Shown: one piece after another, positions 28,101-36,308 of the stretch
How positions within the stretch are numbered: position 1 is the stretch's first letter
Layout: the number at the start of each line of letters is the position of its first letter
Assembly (NCBI RefSeq): GCF_001705515.1
Contig: NZ_MDJS01000005.1
Coordinates: forward strand, 124,001-188,000
Length of the DNA: 64,000 bases
Source: Mucilaginibacter sp. PPCGB 2223
Lineage (GTDB): Bacteria > Bacteroidota > Bacteroidia > Sphingobacteriales > Sphingobacteriaceae
Reading direction: 5' to 3'
The notes under the pieces: model-generated
Database searches by the model: none
The model's input: only the letters and a program-made list of their open reading frames with translations
Told to the model about the DNA's origin: nothing
Program-made: the position numbers and the translations under genes

Positions 28101-28330
28101 TGATCGCCGGCATGATCCCGATGTCGCTCGGCTGGGGTGAGGGCGGCGACCAGATGGCTCCGCTCGGCACGGCGGTGATCGGCGGCCTGTTATTTGGCCT
28201 GGTGATGAGCCTGTTTTTGCTGCCGCTCGTTTACCAGCGCTTTGTCGGCACCGGCCCGGTAGCGGCGGTGTCCCTCGACCCGGACGACCCGGAAGGCATT
28301 TATTTTGAACACGAACAACATAACAAATGA
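25172..28330 (+). CDS. RND efflux transporter
   Basis: 1052 residues, full length for an AcrB-like inner-membrane pump. Membrane segments alternate with two large periplasmic loops. Typical motifs are NMPIDIFPKLGTPTIYV, PGVSAPPPFGGNQ, and the TM4 region LGGLALAIGILVDEATVTIEN with the proton-relay Asp. The sequence is nearer to drug/HAE-type pumps than to metal pumps, so chromate is not assured as the substrate. A Phe-rich second half ends in YQRFVG. It overlaps the next gene by 4 bases. Confidence 0.9.
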   Translation: MNIVQLIYASLKKPVTVIVAVLAIVFFSITAIRNMPIDIFPKLGTPTIYVAQTYGGLSAEQLEGYITSYYEYHFLYITGIKSVESKTIQGVTLLKLNFYEGTDMGQATGEVVAMVNRAKAFMPPGTISPFVTRFDGGSVPVGQLVFSSPNRSLSEVQDLALFKVRPMFSTLPGVSAPPPFGGNQRTVLIKADPDKLRSYNITPQDLVTAIAKGNTITPSGNIRVGDQTLITPQNTVVDNIQDLAAIPLKTGSGPQVYVHDVATVDNGADLTTGYALINGKRSVYIPVTKRADASTWDVVQAVKKALPDMQAAIPPDIKVSYEFDQSGYVLNSLKSLATEGVLGALLTGLMVLLFLRDWRGSMIVVLTIPLAILSSVICLKLFGQTINIMTLGGLALAIGILVDEATVTIENIHHHQESGESKGRAIKEACREIALPKLLILLSVLSVFFPAFFMSGIPKAMFLPLSLAVAFAMMASFLLSQSFVPVAANWLYRDHAAGIGEAKWMRRFKEKHQDRLTRLHKSSGLVIILYLVIALTGAFLLFRVTGKELFPRVNAGQLQARIRLADGTRLERTETATKRLLAIVDSLSGGKVAISSAFAGNQPSTYPINTIHLWTSGPQEAVLKINFISGSGIHLEAFKESLRKEVARQMPGMLISFEPADLVDQVMSQGTATPVQIRILGKSLVQDRQYAAMIMEQLKALPYLRDIQYAAPQSYPAMKLEFDRTRLGQLGLTVDDASKSLVVATSSSRFTTPNYWLDKGNATAYQVQVQVPEMIMNDPQKVDNVLLGTSNGKQVYVRDVASWKMGGIEAEYDRLNQKRFVTLSANLYGKSLGTAINDIDRIIGKLGKLPEGMKIQQQGQSEVFLQTFQELQNGILMAIVVIFLMLAANFQSFRTSLVVLSVIPAILAGSLLLLWLTGRTLNIQSYMGCIMAIGVAVANAILFVTQAEKHRREKSGQAYLDGIRDRIRPILMTGAAMIAGMIPMSLGWGEGGDQMAPLGTAVIGGLLFGLVMSLFLLPLVYQRFVGTGPVAAVSLDPDDPEGIYFEHEQHNK

Positions 28331-29415
28331 AAGCATACCATTATATCAGTTTATTGAGTTTAAGCACCTTATTGGCCGCTTGCGGCGGTAGTGCCGATAA
28401 ACCGGCTGACAAACCCGCAGCGCCGCAGCAGCCCGCCGTTGAACTGGTGTCCCTGCAACCGCAAAAGATCAGTACCAAACTATCGCTGACCGCCGAGATC
28501 ATCCCCTTTGACCGGGCCAACATCTATGCGCGGACGGCAGGCTATGTTAAAGAGATCAGGGCCGATATTGGCACCAAAGTGAGCAAAGGCCAGGTGCTTT
28601 GCATACTGGAAGCACCGGAGCTGAGCGCCGGGGAAGCCGAAAGCCGGAGCAGGAGCCAGGGTGCCTTATCCAAATACCAATCGAGCAAAAGCATTTACCT
28701 GCGCCTGCTGAAAGCGGCGCGGACGCCTGGCGCTATCGCGGATAATGAATTGGAGGTGGCCCGCAACCAGATGAGAACGGACAGCTCGTTTTATGAAGCA
28801 TCCCGTGCGGCTACCCAGGCTAACCGCGCACTGGAAGATTACCTCGTGATCCGTTCGCCGTTCGATGGCGTGGTAACAGAGCGCAACGTGTTTAAAGGTG
28901 ATTATGTCGATAATTCCGGTAAGATATTATTGTACCGCATTGAGGATAACTCGGCACTGCGCATACAGGTGCCGGTACCCGAAGCTTATAACGCCACGCA
29001 GATCGAGGGCAGCAAAGCCAGCTTTACTGTATCGGCATTGCCCGGTAAAACCTTTACCGCGCCGCTGACCCGTAAATCAAATGCGATCAGTACGGATACC
29101 CGCAGCGAAACCTGGGAGTTTGATTTTCCCAATAAAGACGGGCTGTTAAAGCCGGGAATGTTTGCACAGGTAATGCTGATTGTTAACCGCCCTTATGACG
29201 GGTTTGCCGTGCCTTTCAAAGCCGTGGTGACTACCCAGGAGCGTAAATTCGTGGTAAAGCTGGTAGACGGGCATGCGAAATGGGTGGATGTCAAGACCGG
29301 CTTTACGGCAAAGGATAAGGTAGAGATTGCGGGCGACCTCGCTCCCGGTGACCTGGTGGTGAAACAAGCCAATGAAGAAATGAAAGAGGGAACCATATTG
29401 AAGATCAAAAAATAA
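28327..29415 (+). CDS. RND periplasmic adaptor (membrane fusion protein)
   Basis: 362 residues with lipobox LLAACGGS. The lipoyl and barrel-sandwich parts are seen (IYARTAGYVKEIRADIGTK, SKGQVLCILEAPE; FDGVVTERNVFKGDYV), with a helical hairpin between and the C-terminal beta barrel (GMFAQVMLIVNRPYDGFAV). It bridges RND pump and TolC channel. The gene order TolC-RND-MFP, with the adaptor last, is less usual than MFP first. Confidence 0.9.
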   Translation: MKAYHYISLLSLSTLLAACGGSADKPADKPAAPQQPAVELVSLQPQKISTKLSLTAEIIPFDRANIYARTAGYVKEIRADIGTKVSKGQVLCILEAPELSAGEAESRSRSQGALSKYQSSKSIYLRLLKAARTPGAIADNELEVARNQMRTDSSFYEASRAATQANRALEDYLVIRSPFDGVVTERNVFKGDYVDNSGKILLYRIEDNSALRIQVPVPEAYNATQIEGSKASFTVSALPGKTFTAPLTRKSNAISTDTRSETWEFDFPNKDGLLKPGMFAQVMLIVNRPYDGFAVPFKAVVTTQERKFVVKLVDGHAKWVDVKTGFTAKDKVEIAGDLAPGDLVVKQANEEMKEGTILKIKK

Positions 29416-29425
29416 CAGGAATGAA

Positions 29426-30601
29426 ATGGTGAAGCCTGCAACATCGAAATATCAGCTTTCTGAGCTTGCCCTGTATTTCCTCAAACTTGGCACCTGGGGA
29501 TTTGGCGGGCCGGTGGCTTTAGTAGGTTATATGCACCGCGACCTAGTGGAGCAGAAACAGTGGCTGACGGAAGAAGAATATAAGGAGGGATTAGCTTTAG
29601 CGCAACTGGCGCCCGGCCCTCTGGCTGCGCAGTTGGGCATCTACATCGGGTTCGTTCATTATGGCCTGTTGGGGGCAACGCTCACAGGTCTGGCTTTTGT
29701 TTTGCCCTCGTTCGCCATGGTCGTGCTTTTGGGCATGATCTACCAATTGTACAGCGGCCTGACCTGGATGCGCGATGTGTTTTACGGCGTTGGTGCGGCG
29801 GTGATCGGGATCATTGCCATCGGCGCCTATAAGCTGACCTTGAAGTCCGTAGGCAAGCTAACTGTCTCGGCCGTGAAGACCAACTGGCTGCTATGGCTGT
29901 TTTATGGCGCAGCTATCGTTATTACCGTTATCACTCAACAAGAGCAGATATTACTTTTTGTTGGTTGCGGGCTGCTGTATATGGCCGTAAAAGCCCCGCC
30001 TTTGTGGATGAAAAAGCGTACCACGTTGCCGGCGTTATTATTGACCGGCATTGGTTTCTGGAATTTTTCCAAAGACACGTTGGTTCAGATCGGCCTTTTC
30101 TTTTTAAAAGCAGGCACCTTCGTTTTTGGCAGTGGCCTGGCCATCGTTCCTTTTTTGCACGCCGGGGTAGTCAACGATTATCACTGGCTCACCGAAAACC
30201 AGTTTGTGGACTCGGTGGCGGTGGCCATGATCACGCCCGGCCCGGTGGTGATTACCGTAGGTTTCATCGGTTACCTGGTGAGCGGATTCCCGGGGGCGGC
30301 GGTAGCAGCCTTAGCGACTTTCCTGCCTTGTTTCCTGTTTACGGTGATCTTAGCGCCCTATTTCAAAAAGATCGCTAAGAATGCCAGTATCAAAGCCTTT
30401 GTGGATGGTATTACCGCTGCGGTGATCGGCGCGTTGGTCGGTTCGGTCATCATCATTGCGACACGCTCCATTATCGATATACCGACAGCAGTTATCGCCG
30501 TAGGAAGCGTGTTGTTATTGGCTTATGTTAAAAAGATAAAAGAGCCGCAGTTGATCGGCACGGCTGCTGTTTTAGGGATCATCATTAAAAATTTGCTATG
30601 A
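29426..30601 (+). CDS. chrA: Chromate transporter, long CHR type
   Basis: 391 residues with two homologous CHR halves. Half one has WGFGGPVALVGYMHRDLVEQ and LAQLAPGPLAAQLGIYIG, half two has FVFGSGLAIVPFLHAGVV and AMITPGPVVITVGFIGYLV. About ten to twelve membrane segments. ChrA exports chromate, using sulfate-like transport chemistry. The gene starts 11 bases after the adaptor gene and overlaps the following ChrB gene by 4 bases. Confidence 0.93.
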   Translation: MVKPATSKYQLSELALYFLKLGTWGFGGPVALVGYMHRDLVEQKQWLTEEEYKEGLALAQLAPGPLAAQLGIYIGFVHYGLLGATLTGLAFVLPSFAMVVLLGMIYQLYSGLTWMRDVFYGVGAAVIGIIAIGAYKLTLKSVGKLTVSAVKTNWLLWLFYGAAIVITVITQQEQILLFVGCGLLYMAVKAPPLWMKKRTTLPALLLTGIGFWNFSKDTLVQIGLFFLKAGTFVFGSGLAIVPFLHAGVVNDYHWLTENQFVDSVAVAMITPGPVVITVGFIGYLVSGFPGAAVAALATFLPCFLFTVILAPYFKKIAKNASIKAFVDGITAAVIGALVGSVIIIATRSIIDIPTAVIAVGSVLLLAYVKKIKEPQLIGTAAVLGIIIKNLL

Positions 30602-31044
30602 AATGGATCACAAGAGAACGGCCTAAGATTGACCGTATTGCCTGTCCCTGGCTCATTAAGAACTTTGTGGACGAGGCTGCGGAGTTCGTCTTTGTACCTG
30701 CTGAGCAGGTATTTGCCAGGGCAAGCGAAATAAACGCGGTACCGTATGATATACCCGGTGCAGAATACAGCCACGAAGGGGAATTTTGTACCTTTGATTA
30801 TATCATCAAAAAACACCAATTAACCGATCCCGCATTATTACAGATCGCCAAAATTGTGCGCGGCGCGGATACCGACCATTTTGAACTGGCACCGCAGGCT
30901 GCCGGGCTTTGGGCCATATCCGCCGGGCTATCGTACAATTACCGGGATGACCAGGAGCAGTTAGCTATCGGTATGCAGCTCTATGACGCCCTGTACAGTT
31001 GGGCGGCTAAAGTGCAGGGCGAGAAACACACCTGGGTGCAGTAA
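30598..31044 (+). CDS. chrB: Stand-alone ChrB-domain protein
   Basis: 148 residues covering only the ChrB C-terminal type domain (MKWITRERPKIDRIACPWLI, VRGADTDHFELAPQAAGLW). It begins with nearly the same sequence as the fusion regulator at 22892 and lacks any DNA-binding part. ChrB-type proteins support chromate resistance, reported as a regulator or reductase-linked factor. Last gene of the operon; its ATG overlaps the chrA stop. Confidence 0.85.
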   Translation: MKWITRERPKIDRIACPWLIKNFVDEAAEFVFVPAEQVFARASEINAVPYDIPGAEYSHEGEFCTFDYIIKKHQLTDPALLQIAKIVRGADTDHFELAPQAAGLWAISAGLSYNYRDDQEQLAIGMQLYDALYSWAAKVQGEKHTWVQ

Positions 31045-31221
31045 CAAAATATCAGTTATTTAAACTCAATACCTATGGAAGCAGGCGCTTTATTGCTACT
31101 GCAGCCATAACTTGAGATGTTATGATAGCAGCACATCGATGGTAGTAAACAAAACGAAAAAGAGCACATCAGAAAAGGTTTAAGGCCTGCTCCAATATGC
31201 TCTGGTTAACGTTTACCGTAG

Positions 31222-31295
31222 TCGGGATGGCGGGATTCGAACCCACGACCTCCAGCACCCCATGCTGGCGCGATACCGGGCTACGCTACATCCCG
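31222..31295 (-). tRNA. tRNA-Pro, anticodon GGG
   Basis: 74 bases that fold into a full cloverleaf: acceptor CGGGATG/CATCCCG, anticodon stem CCAGC/GCTGG with loop ATGGGGT (anticodon GGG, U33, purine 37), T-arm GTGGG TTCGAAT CCCGC. CCA is not encoded. It lies right after the chromate cluster and its 3' end recurs at 14276-14292. Confidence 0.93.
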
Positions 31296-31381
31296 TAAAG
31301 GGTTGTAAAATTATAAAAATTTGATTTCAGGCAAAACGAATATTTGAAATTATACACCGAAGGTCCGCCATTTAATCCCGG

Positions 31382-31645
31382 CTATCTGTACTGGTTATTC
31401 TGCCGGTGTTTGCGCCGGCGGATGGTATTGGCTTTGATGACCATAAATACCGACATAATGCTCAAGGCAATTTCGATACCTATAACAAATATATTGTAAG
31501 GAAAATCGACAGTGGTATAAGTGATAACAACAACCAGACAAACTAAAAAGATGATCACAAAAAGCTGGCTTATCAATATCCATTGTTTTGATACCTTGTT
31601 CCAGTCTAAATCACTTTCCCTTCTTGATGATCTTCTTTCTTCCAT
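31382..31645 (-). CDS. Small two-TM membrane protein
   Basis: 87 residues. A charged N-terminus (MEERRSSRRESDLDW) is followed by two membrane segments (about 22-46 and 50-72) and a basic tail (RRRKHRQNN). No recognised family. It is a single gene upstream of tRNA-Pro on the same strand. Confidence 0.6.
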   Translation of the reverse strand: MEERRSSRRESDLDWNKVSKQWILISQLFVIIFLVCLVVVITYTTVDFPYNIFVIGIEIALSIMSVFMVIKANTIRRRKHRQNNQYR

Positions 31646-31990
31646 TAAGCAATAACTCTGTGTTTCGGCTGTTGTTAATAATTATTGTTGAAAGATAACA
31701 TATTTTCTATTAAAACAACAACCCGTTAACGCTGTATAAAGTGTAAAAAACATTTTTTGGGTCCTTTGGTCTGCAGAATAGCTTTCACAACATTACGTTA
31801 TGGCTTGTAATTAAAAAGGTAAATTTTTGCCGAAACCTGATTTTGCAGATGTAAGAACAGAATGCTGCAAATTTAAAAAAAATAGTAATCAAAACCATTC
31901 AAATAAAAAGTACCTGTTTACCAACGTAATTATATAATGTTTATATCGTTTTTAACGCAATGTTTATTACTTTTAACCTATTAAACATTT
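31646..31990. other. Gene-free A+T-rich stretch
   Basis: About 345 bases between divergent genes. Rich in A and T with long A runs, as expected for a promoter region, but I could not assign a clear -33/-7 pair, repeat or RNA gene. Confidence 0.4.
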
Positions 31991-34900
31991 ATGGAGGCTG
32001 CAGGTAACTACGATTTGCTGATCAGAAAGATCGACACCTTTATACGCAGGTACTATTTAAATAAGCTACTGCGCGGGTTAATCTTTTTGGGTGCAGCATT
32101 GTTTTCGGGTTATGTGGCAGTTACCTTAGGCGAATATCTCGGCCATTTTAGCACTGTGCTGCGCAGTGTATTGTTCTTCGGTTATATCTTAATCAATCTG
32201 CTGGTGTTTGCATGGCTGGTTTTACCGCCATTGCTGGCTTATTTTAAGCTGGGCAAAACCATCAGCCATGATGCGGCAGCCGAAATCATCGGTACCCATT
32301 TTGCCGATGTTCAGGATAAACTTTTAAATACGCTGCAACTAAAACGCCTGGCCGACCAAAACCCGGCACAGCAAAAGCTCATCGAGGCCAGTATCGACCA
32401 GAAAATAGTATCGCTCAGGCCTATCAGTTTCCCATCGGCCATCCGGATAAAAGCCAATGTAAAATACCTGAAGTGGGTGCTCGTTCCGTTTTGTATCATC
32501 GTGATCCTGGCGTTTACCGCCCCTTCGGTTTTAAAAGAAGGCACCGAGCGGCTGATTAAACATAATCAGTATTTTGCCCCTAAAGCGCCATTTAATTTTG
32601 TTATCGTTAATCAAAACTTATCTGCCGTGCAGGGCGAAGACCTGAAGCTGGAGCTGAAGCTTACCGGCGACCGTTTCCCGAACGATGTTTACCTCGAAAC
32701 GGGAAACAATACCTTCAAGCTTAATAAAGAAAATATCAGCAGGTTTAATTACGTATTTTCCAACCTGCAGCAAAACGTGAAGTTCAGGCTTACCGGTAAC
32801 GATTTTCAATCGGCCGAATACGAGATCAGCGTGCACCTGAAGCCATCGCTGCTAAGGTTTGATGTCGATTTACAGTACCCGGCCTATATCCATAAAAAGA
32901 ACGAGCAGGTTAACAATGCCGGCGATCTGACCCTTCCCGAAGGCACCACCGTACGCTGGCAATTGCACACCCAAAATGCGAGCACGCTGTTGTTCGGTAT
33001 GAACGACCGTGTGCTGCAGATACCAGGCGCCGATAACACGTTTTTACATACCGAACGCATTTTAAAACCGGGCGTTTATACACTGAAGGCCATCAACAAC
33101 ATGGTGAACCGTGGCGATTCGGCGGCATACCGCATCAATGTGATTACCGATCAGCCGCCCATGATCAATGTGGATGAAAAACAGGACTCGGTGAGCTCGA
33201 AGGCGATTTATTTTAACGGCAAGATCCAGGATGATTACGGTTTTTCGTCGCTGACATTCCATTGCACCATAGATGCACACGATAATCAAAAGCCCCGGGT
33301 ATCGGCACAACCGGTGAAAGCCGATCTGAACAGCACACAAGCCGACTTTTTTTATTATTGGAATTTGAAGGACATGGGCGCAAAACCCGGCGACGAGGTG
33401 AGCTATTATTTTGAAGTTGCCGATAACGATGGCGTTAACGGCCCGAAACGGGTGCGCTCGGCAGAGCATACCCTGCATGTACCAAGCGAAAAGGAGCTGG
33501 ATAAGCAACTGGATGCCGGTTCGCAATCGGTGAAACAGAAAATGCAATCGGCCATCAAGCTTTCGGGCGAAGTTGAAAAAGAAGCTCAAAAGCTAAATCA
33601 GCTGTTGCTGAACAAAAACTCACTATCTTTTGACGAGAAGAAGCAGATACAGGACCTGCTGGAAAAACGCAAGGAACTGGAAAACCTGGTAAAGGACATC
33701 CAGAAGGAAAATCAGCAGAACCTGTTCGACAGGCAGGAAAACAAACAGCAGGATCAGGAAATACTCGATAAGCAAAAGCAGATTAAGGACCTGTTCGATC
33801 ATGTGTTGGATGAGAAGACAAAAGAGTTGCTTAAAAACCTGCAGCAAATGCTGGAGCAAAACCAAAAGGATATGGCGCAGGACCAGCTGCAGAAATTGCA
33901 GATGGATAATAAATCGCTCAAAAAGGAGCTCGACCGGATGCTCGAGCTGTATAAAAAACTCGAGGTTGAGCAAAAACTGAAAGAGAACATCGATCAGCTG
34001 AATAAAACCGCTGATAAGCTCGATAAATTATCCGATCAAACCAAACAGCCCAACAGCGATCAAAAAGACTTACAACAAAAGCAGGATCAGTTGAAGAACG
34101 ATTTTAAGGATATCAAAAAATCGTTGGAAGATACCAAGCAGAAGAACGATCAGCTGGAACAAAAAAGCGATTTTGAAGAACCTAAAAAAGACGAGCAGAA
34201 CATTGACGAGCAAATGGATAAAAGCAGCGACGAGTTGAGCAAAAACAATAAGCCGAAAGCATCGCAGGCGCAAAAGCAAGCTGCCCAGCAAATGAGACAG
34301 TTATCGCAAAAACTGCAGCAAATGCAACAGCAGGAAGAAGAGGAGCAATCGCAGATTGATGTTCAGCAATTGCGCGAGCTGATTAAAAATCTGGTTAATA
34401 GTTCGTTCGATCAGGAAAAAACAATGCAGACGCTGCGCAGCATGAACACCAATGACCCGGCTTATATCAGCTGGTCGCAAAAGCAAAAAGATATTAAAGA
34501 TAATTTGAAAAATGTGGAGGATAGCCTATATTCACTAAGCAAACGGGTTCCGCAGATACAATCGACGGTAAACAAAGAGGTGGGCGCAATCAATAGCAAT
34601 ATTGACCAGGCATTGACCAATTTGGGCGAGCGCCATACGAGCGAAGCCAACCGAAACCAGCAGTATGCCATGACATCGATGAACAACCTGGCATTAATGT
34701 TGGCAGATGCATTGGACAATGTTCAAAAAAGCATGAAAAATGCGAAAGGAGGAGCCGGGAAGAAAAAACAGCCCTCGCTATCTCAATTGAGCCAGATGCA
34801 GCAACAGCTGAATAAGAACATGCAAAAAATGCGCGAGCAGATGCAGCAACAGGGTAACCAGGGCCAAAGCAAACAGGGGCAAAACGGCATGAGCGAGCAA

Positions 34901-35317
34901 TTTGCCCGGATGGCCCGCGAGCAACAGCAGATACGCCAGGCATTGCAGCAGATTAATAACCAGGAAAACAAAGACGGTACCAAGGGTTTAGGCGATCTGG
35001 ATAATATTTCGAAGCAAATGGAACAAACTGAAAAAGATCTCGTAAACAGAAAAGTACTGGATGAAACCCTTAAGCGGCAACAACAAATACAAACGCGTTT
35101 ATTAGAAGCCGAGAAGGCTGAACAAGAAAGGGAACAGGAACAAAGGAGGGAAAGCAATGCTGGAAAAGATATTCCACCCGGTTACATCAAAGCGCTGCAA
35201 AACTATCAGCAAGCCAAAAACAAGCAAACCGAGCAGATACAAACGGTACCTCCAACCCTGAATTTTTATTATAAATCAAAAATCAAACAATATTTTGATC
35301 AAATTAACGGCAAGTAG
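31991..35317 (+). CDS. DUF4175-type membrane protein with long Gln-rich coiled coil
   Basis: 1108 residues. Three membrane segments near the N-terminus (about 24-48, 54-80 and 155-175) lead to a beta-rich outer portion (SLLRFDVDLQYPAYI; VKADLNSTQADFFYYW), and from about residue 500 to the end a Gln/Lys/Glu-rich coiled coil (QQMLEQNQKDM, QQEEEEQSQ). This layout matches the DUF4175 proteins of Bacteroidota. Function unknown; an envelope-spanning structural or sensory role is plausible. It overlaps no other gene, but the RsbW-like gene starts 2 bases after its stop. Confidence 0.8.
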   Translation: MEAAGNYDLLIRKIDTFIRRYYLNKLLRGLIFLGAALFSGYVAVTLGEYLGHFSTVLRSVLFFGYILINLLVFAWLVLPPLLAYFKLGKTISHDAAAEIIGTHFADVQDKLLNTLQLKRLADQNPAQQKLIEASIDQKIVSLRPISFPSAIRIKANVKYLKWVLVPFCIIVILAFTAPSVLKEGTERLIKHNQYFAPKAPFNFVIVNQNLSAVQGEDLKLELKLTGDRFPNDVYLETGNNTFKLNKENISRFNYVFSNLQQNVKFRLTGNDFQSAEYEISVHLKPSLLRFDVDLQYPAYIHKKNEQVNNAGDLTLPEGTTVRWQLHTQNASTLLFGMNDRVLQIPGADNTFLHTERILKPGVYTLKAINNMVNRGDSAAYRINVITDQPPMINVDEKQDSVSSKAIYFNGKIQDDYGFSSLTFHCTIDAHDNQKPRVSAQPVKADLNSTQADFFYYWNLKDMGAKPGDEVSYYFEVADNDGVNGPKRVRSAEHTLHVPSEKELDKQLDAGSQSVKQKMQSAIKLSGEVEKEAQKLNQLLLNKNSLSFDEKKQIQDLLEKRKELENLVKDIQKENQQNLFDRQENKQQDQEILDKQKQIKDLFDHVLDEKTKELLKNLQQMLEQNQKDMAQDQLQKLQMDNKSLKKELDRMLELYKKLEVEQKLKENIDQLNKTADKLDKLSDQTKQPNSDQKDLQQKQDQLKNDFKDIKKSLEDTKQKNDQLEQKSDFEEPKKDEQNIDEQMDKSSDELSKNNKPKASQAQKQAAQQMRQLSQKLQQMQQQEEEEQSQIDVQQLRELIKNLVNSSFDQEKTMQTLRSMNTNDPAYISWSQKQKDIKDNLKNVEDSLYSLSKRVPQIQSTVNKEVGAINSNIDQALTNLGERHTSEANRNQQYAMTSMNNLALMLADALDNVQKSMKNAKGGAGKKKQPSLSQLSQMQQQLNKNMQKMREQMQQQGNQGQSKQGQNGMSEQFARMAREQQQIRQALQQINNQENKDGTKGLGDLDNISKQMEQTEKDLVNRKVLDETLKRQQQIQTRLLEAEKAEQEREQEQRRESNAGKDIPPGYIKALQNYQQAKNKQTEQIQTVPPTLNFYYKSKIKQYFDQINGK

Positions 35318-35318
35318 T

Positions 35319-35741
35319 ATGGAACAGCCCAATATAGATACCGGCGAATTATTTACTTTGCAACTCCCGTCAAAAATGGAGAGCCTCAACGCGCTCGAGA
35401 ATTTGATCGAGGCGATGGCAAGTAAATACAACATTCCGGACGATACTTTTGCGAATATGATGACCTGCTTAAATGAGGTGTTTATTAATGCTATCGTACA
35501 CGGAAACAAGCTGGATGAAAATAAAAAAGTAATTATCAATGCCGAAGTTGATGGCCGGCGCGTTACCTGGACGATTACCGACGAGGGCCCGGGCTTTGAT
35601 TACAATAAACTTCCTGACCCAACCGCCCCCGAAAACCTGGAGAATTTAACCGGCCGTGGCGTTTTTATCGTTAAACAGTTGGCCGACCAGTGTATTTTTA
35701 ATAGCGCGGGGAACGAGGTTGAACTACTCTTTAAATTTTAA
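35319..35741 (+). CDS. RsbW-like anti-sigma/regulatory ATPase
   Basis: 140 residues from ATG 35319. Residues 50-140 form a GHKL ATPase domain: N-box NEVFINAIVHGN, G1 box DEGPGFD, and G2 GRGVFIVKQL. It belongs with serine-kinase anti-sigma factors such as RsbW. No anti-anti-sigma or PP2C partner is adjacent. It follows the DUF4175 gene at once and precedes ybeY, so it may report on envelope state (inference). Confidence 0.85.
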   Translation: MEQPNIDTGELFTLQLPSKMESLNALENLIEAMASKYNIPDDTFANMMTCLNEVFINAIVHGNKLDENKKVIINAEVDGRRVTWTITDEGPGFDYNKLPDPTAPENLENLTGRGVFIVKQLADQCIFNSAGNEVELLFKF

Positions 35742-35742
35742 G

Positions 35743-36174
35743 ATGCCCCGTATACCCGTTTTCTTTTTTGAAGAAGATATCAAATTTAAGCCCAAAAATA
35801 AAACCGCTTTGCGCGGATGGATAAAGGATACGATAGTTGCCGAAGGCTATAAACTGAAAGAACTCAACTACATTTTTTGCTCGGATAAATACCTCATCGG
35901 CATTAACCGGCAGTATTTGGATCATGATACCTATACCGATATCATTACGTTTGATCATTCGGAAAAGGAAAAAATGATCGGCGGCGATATCTTTATTTCG
36001 ATAGAACGCATCCGCGAAAATGCTGCAAAATTTTCGGTGAGCGAAGCCAACGAGCTGCACCGGGTTATTATTCATGGCGCATTACACCTGTTGGGCTACA
36101 GAGATAAAAGCAAAGCCGATAAGGCTTTGATGACCGCTAAGGAAGATTTTTACCTTGCCCAGGTAAAATTTTAA
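35743..36174 (+). CDS. ybeY: Endoribonuclease YbeY
   Basis: 143 residues from ATG 35743; a longer frame that starts at 35656 lies inside the previous gene. The metal motif is HGALHLLGYRD near the C-terminus; the third ligand position is not His, as in many Bacteroidota YbeY proteins. The enzyme matures 16S rRNA and controls ribosome quality. The start codon follows the previous stop within 2 bases. Confidence 0.93.
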   Translation: MPRIPVFFFEEDIKFKPKNKTALRGWIKDTIVAEGYKLKELNYIFCSDKYLIGINRQYLDHDTYTDIITFDHSEKEKMIGGDIFISIERIRENAAKFSVSEANELHRVIIHGALHLLGYRDKSKADKALMTAKEDFYLAQVKF

Positions 36175-36308
36175 ATACGTAAGCGCTTTTTTTAAAAAAT
36201 GCGCTTTAATCTGCTTAAAATTGCCTTGTATTTCAACCGTTTAAGGCAACCAAAATCACAAAAAGCGAGTATATATAACCGTATTTAATAAACTTAAAAA
36301 ATTAAACC

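Noticed and set aside
29893..30378. 161-residue plus frame inside chrA
   Set aside because: Out-of-phase shadow; the CHR motifs are in the other frame.
33062..33589. 175-residue minus frame inside the DUF4175 gene
   Set aside because: Shadow of the plus-strand gene with no motifs.
33480..35280. Gln/Lys-rich stretch as tandem repeat or toxin
   Set aside because: It is a low-complexity coiled coil; no exact repeats and no toxin motif.
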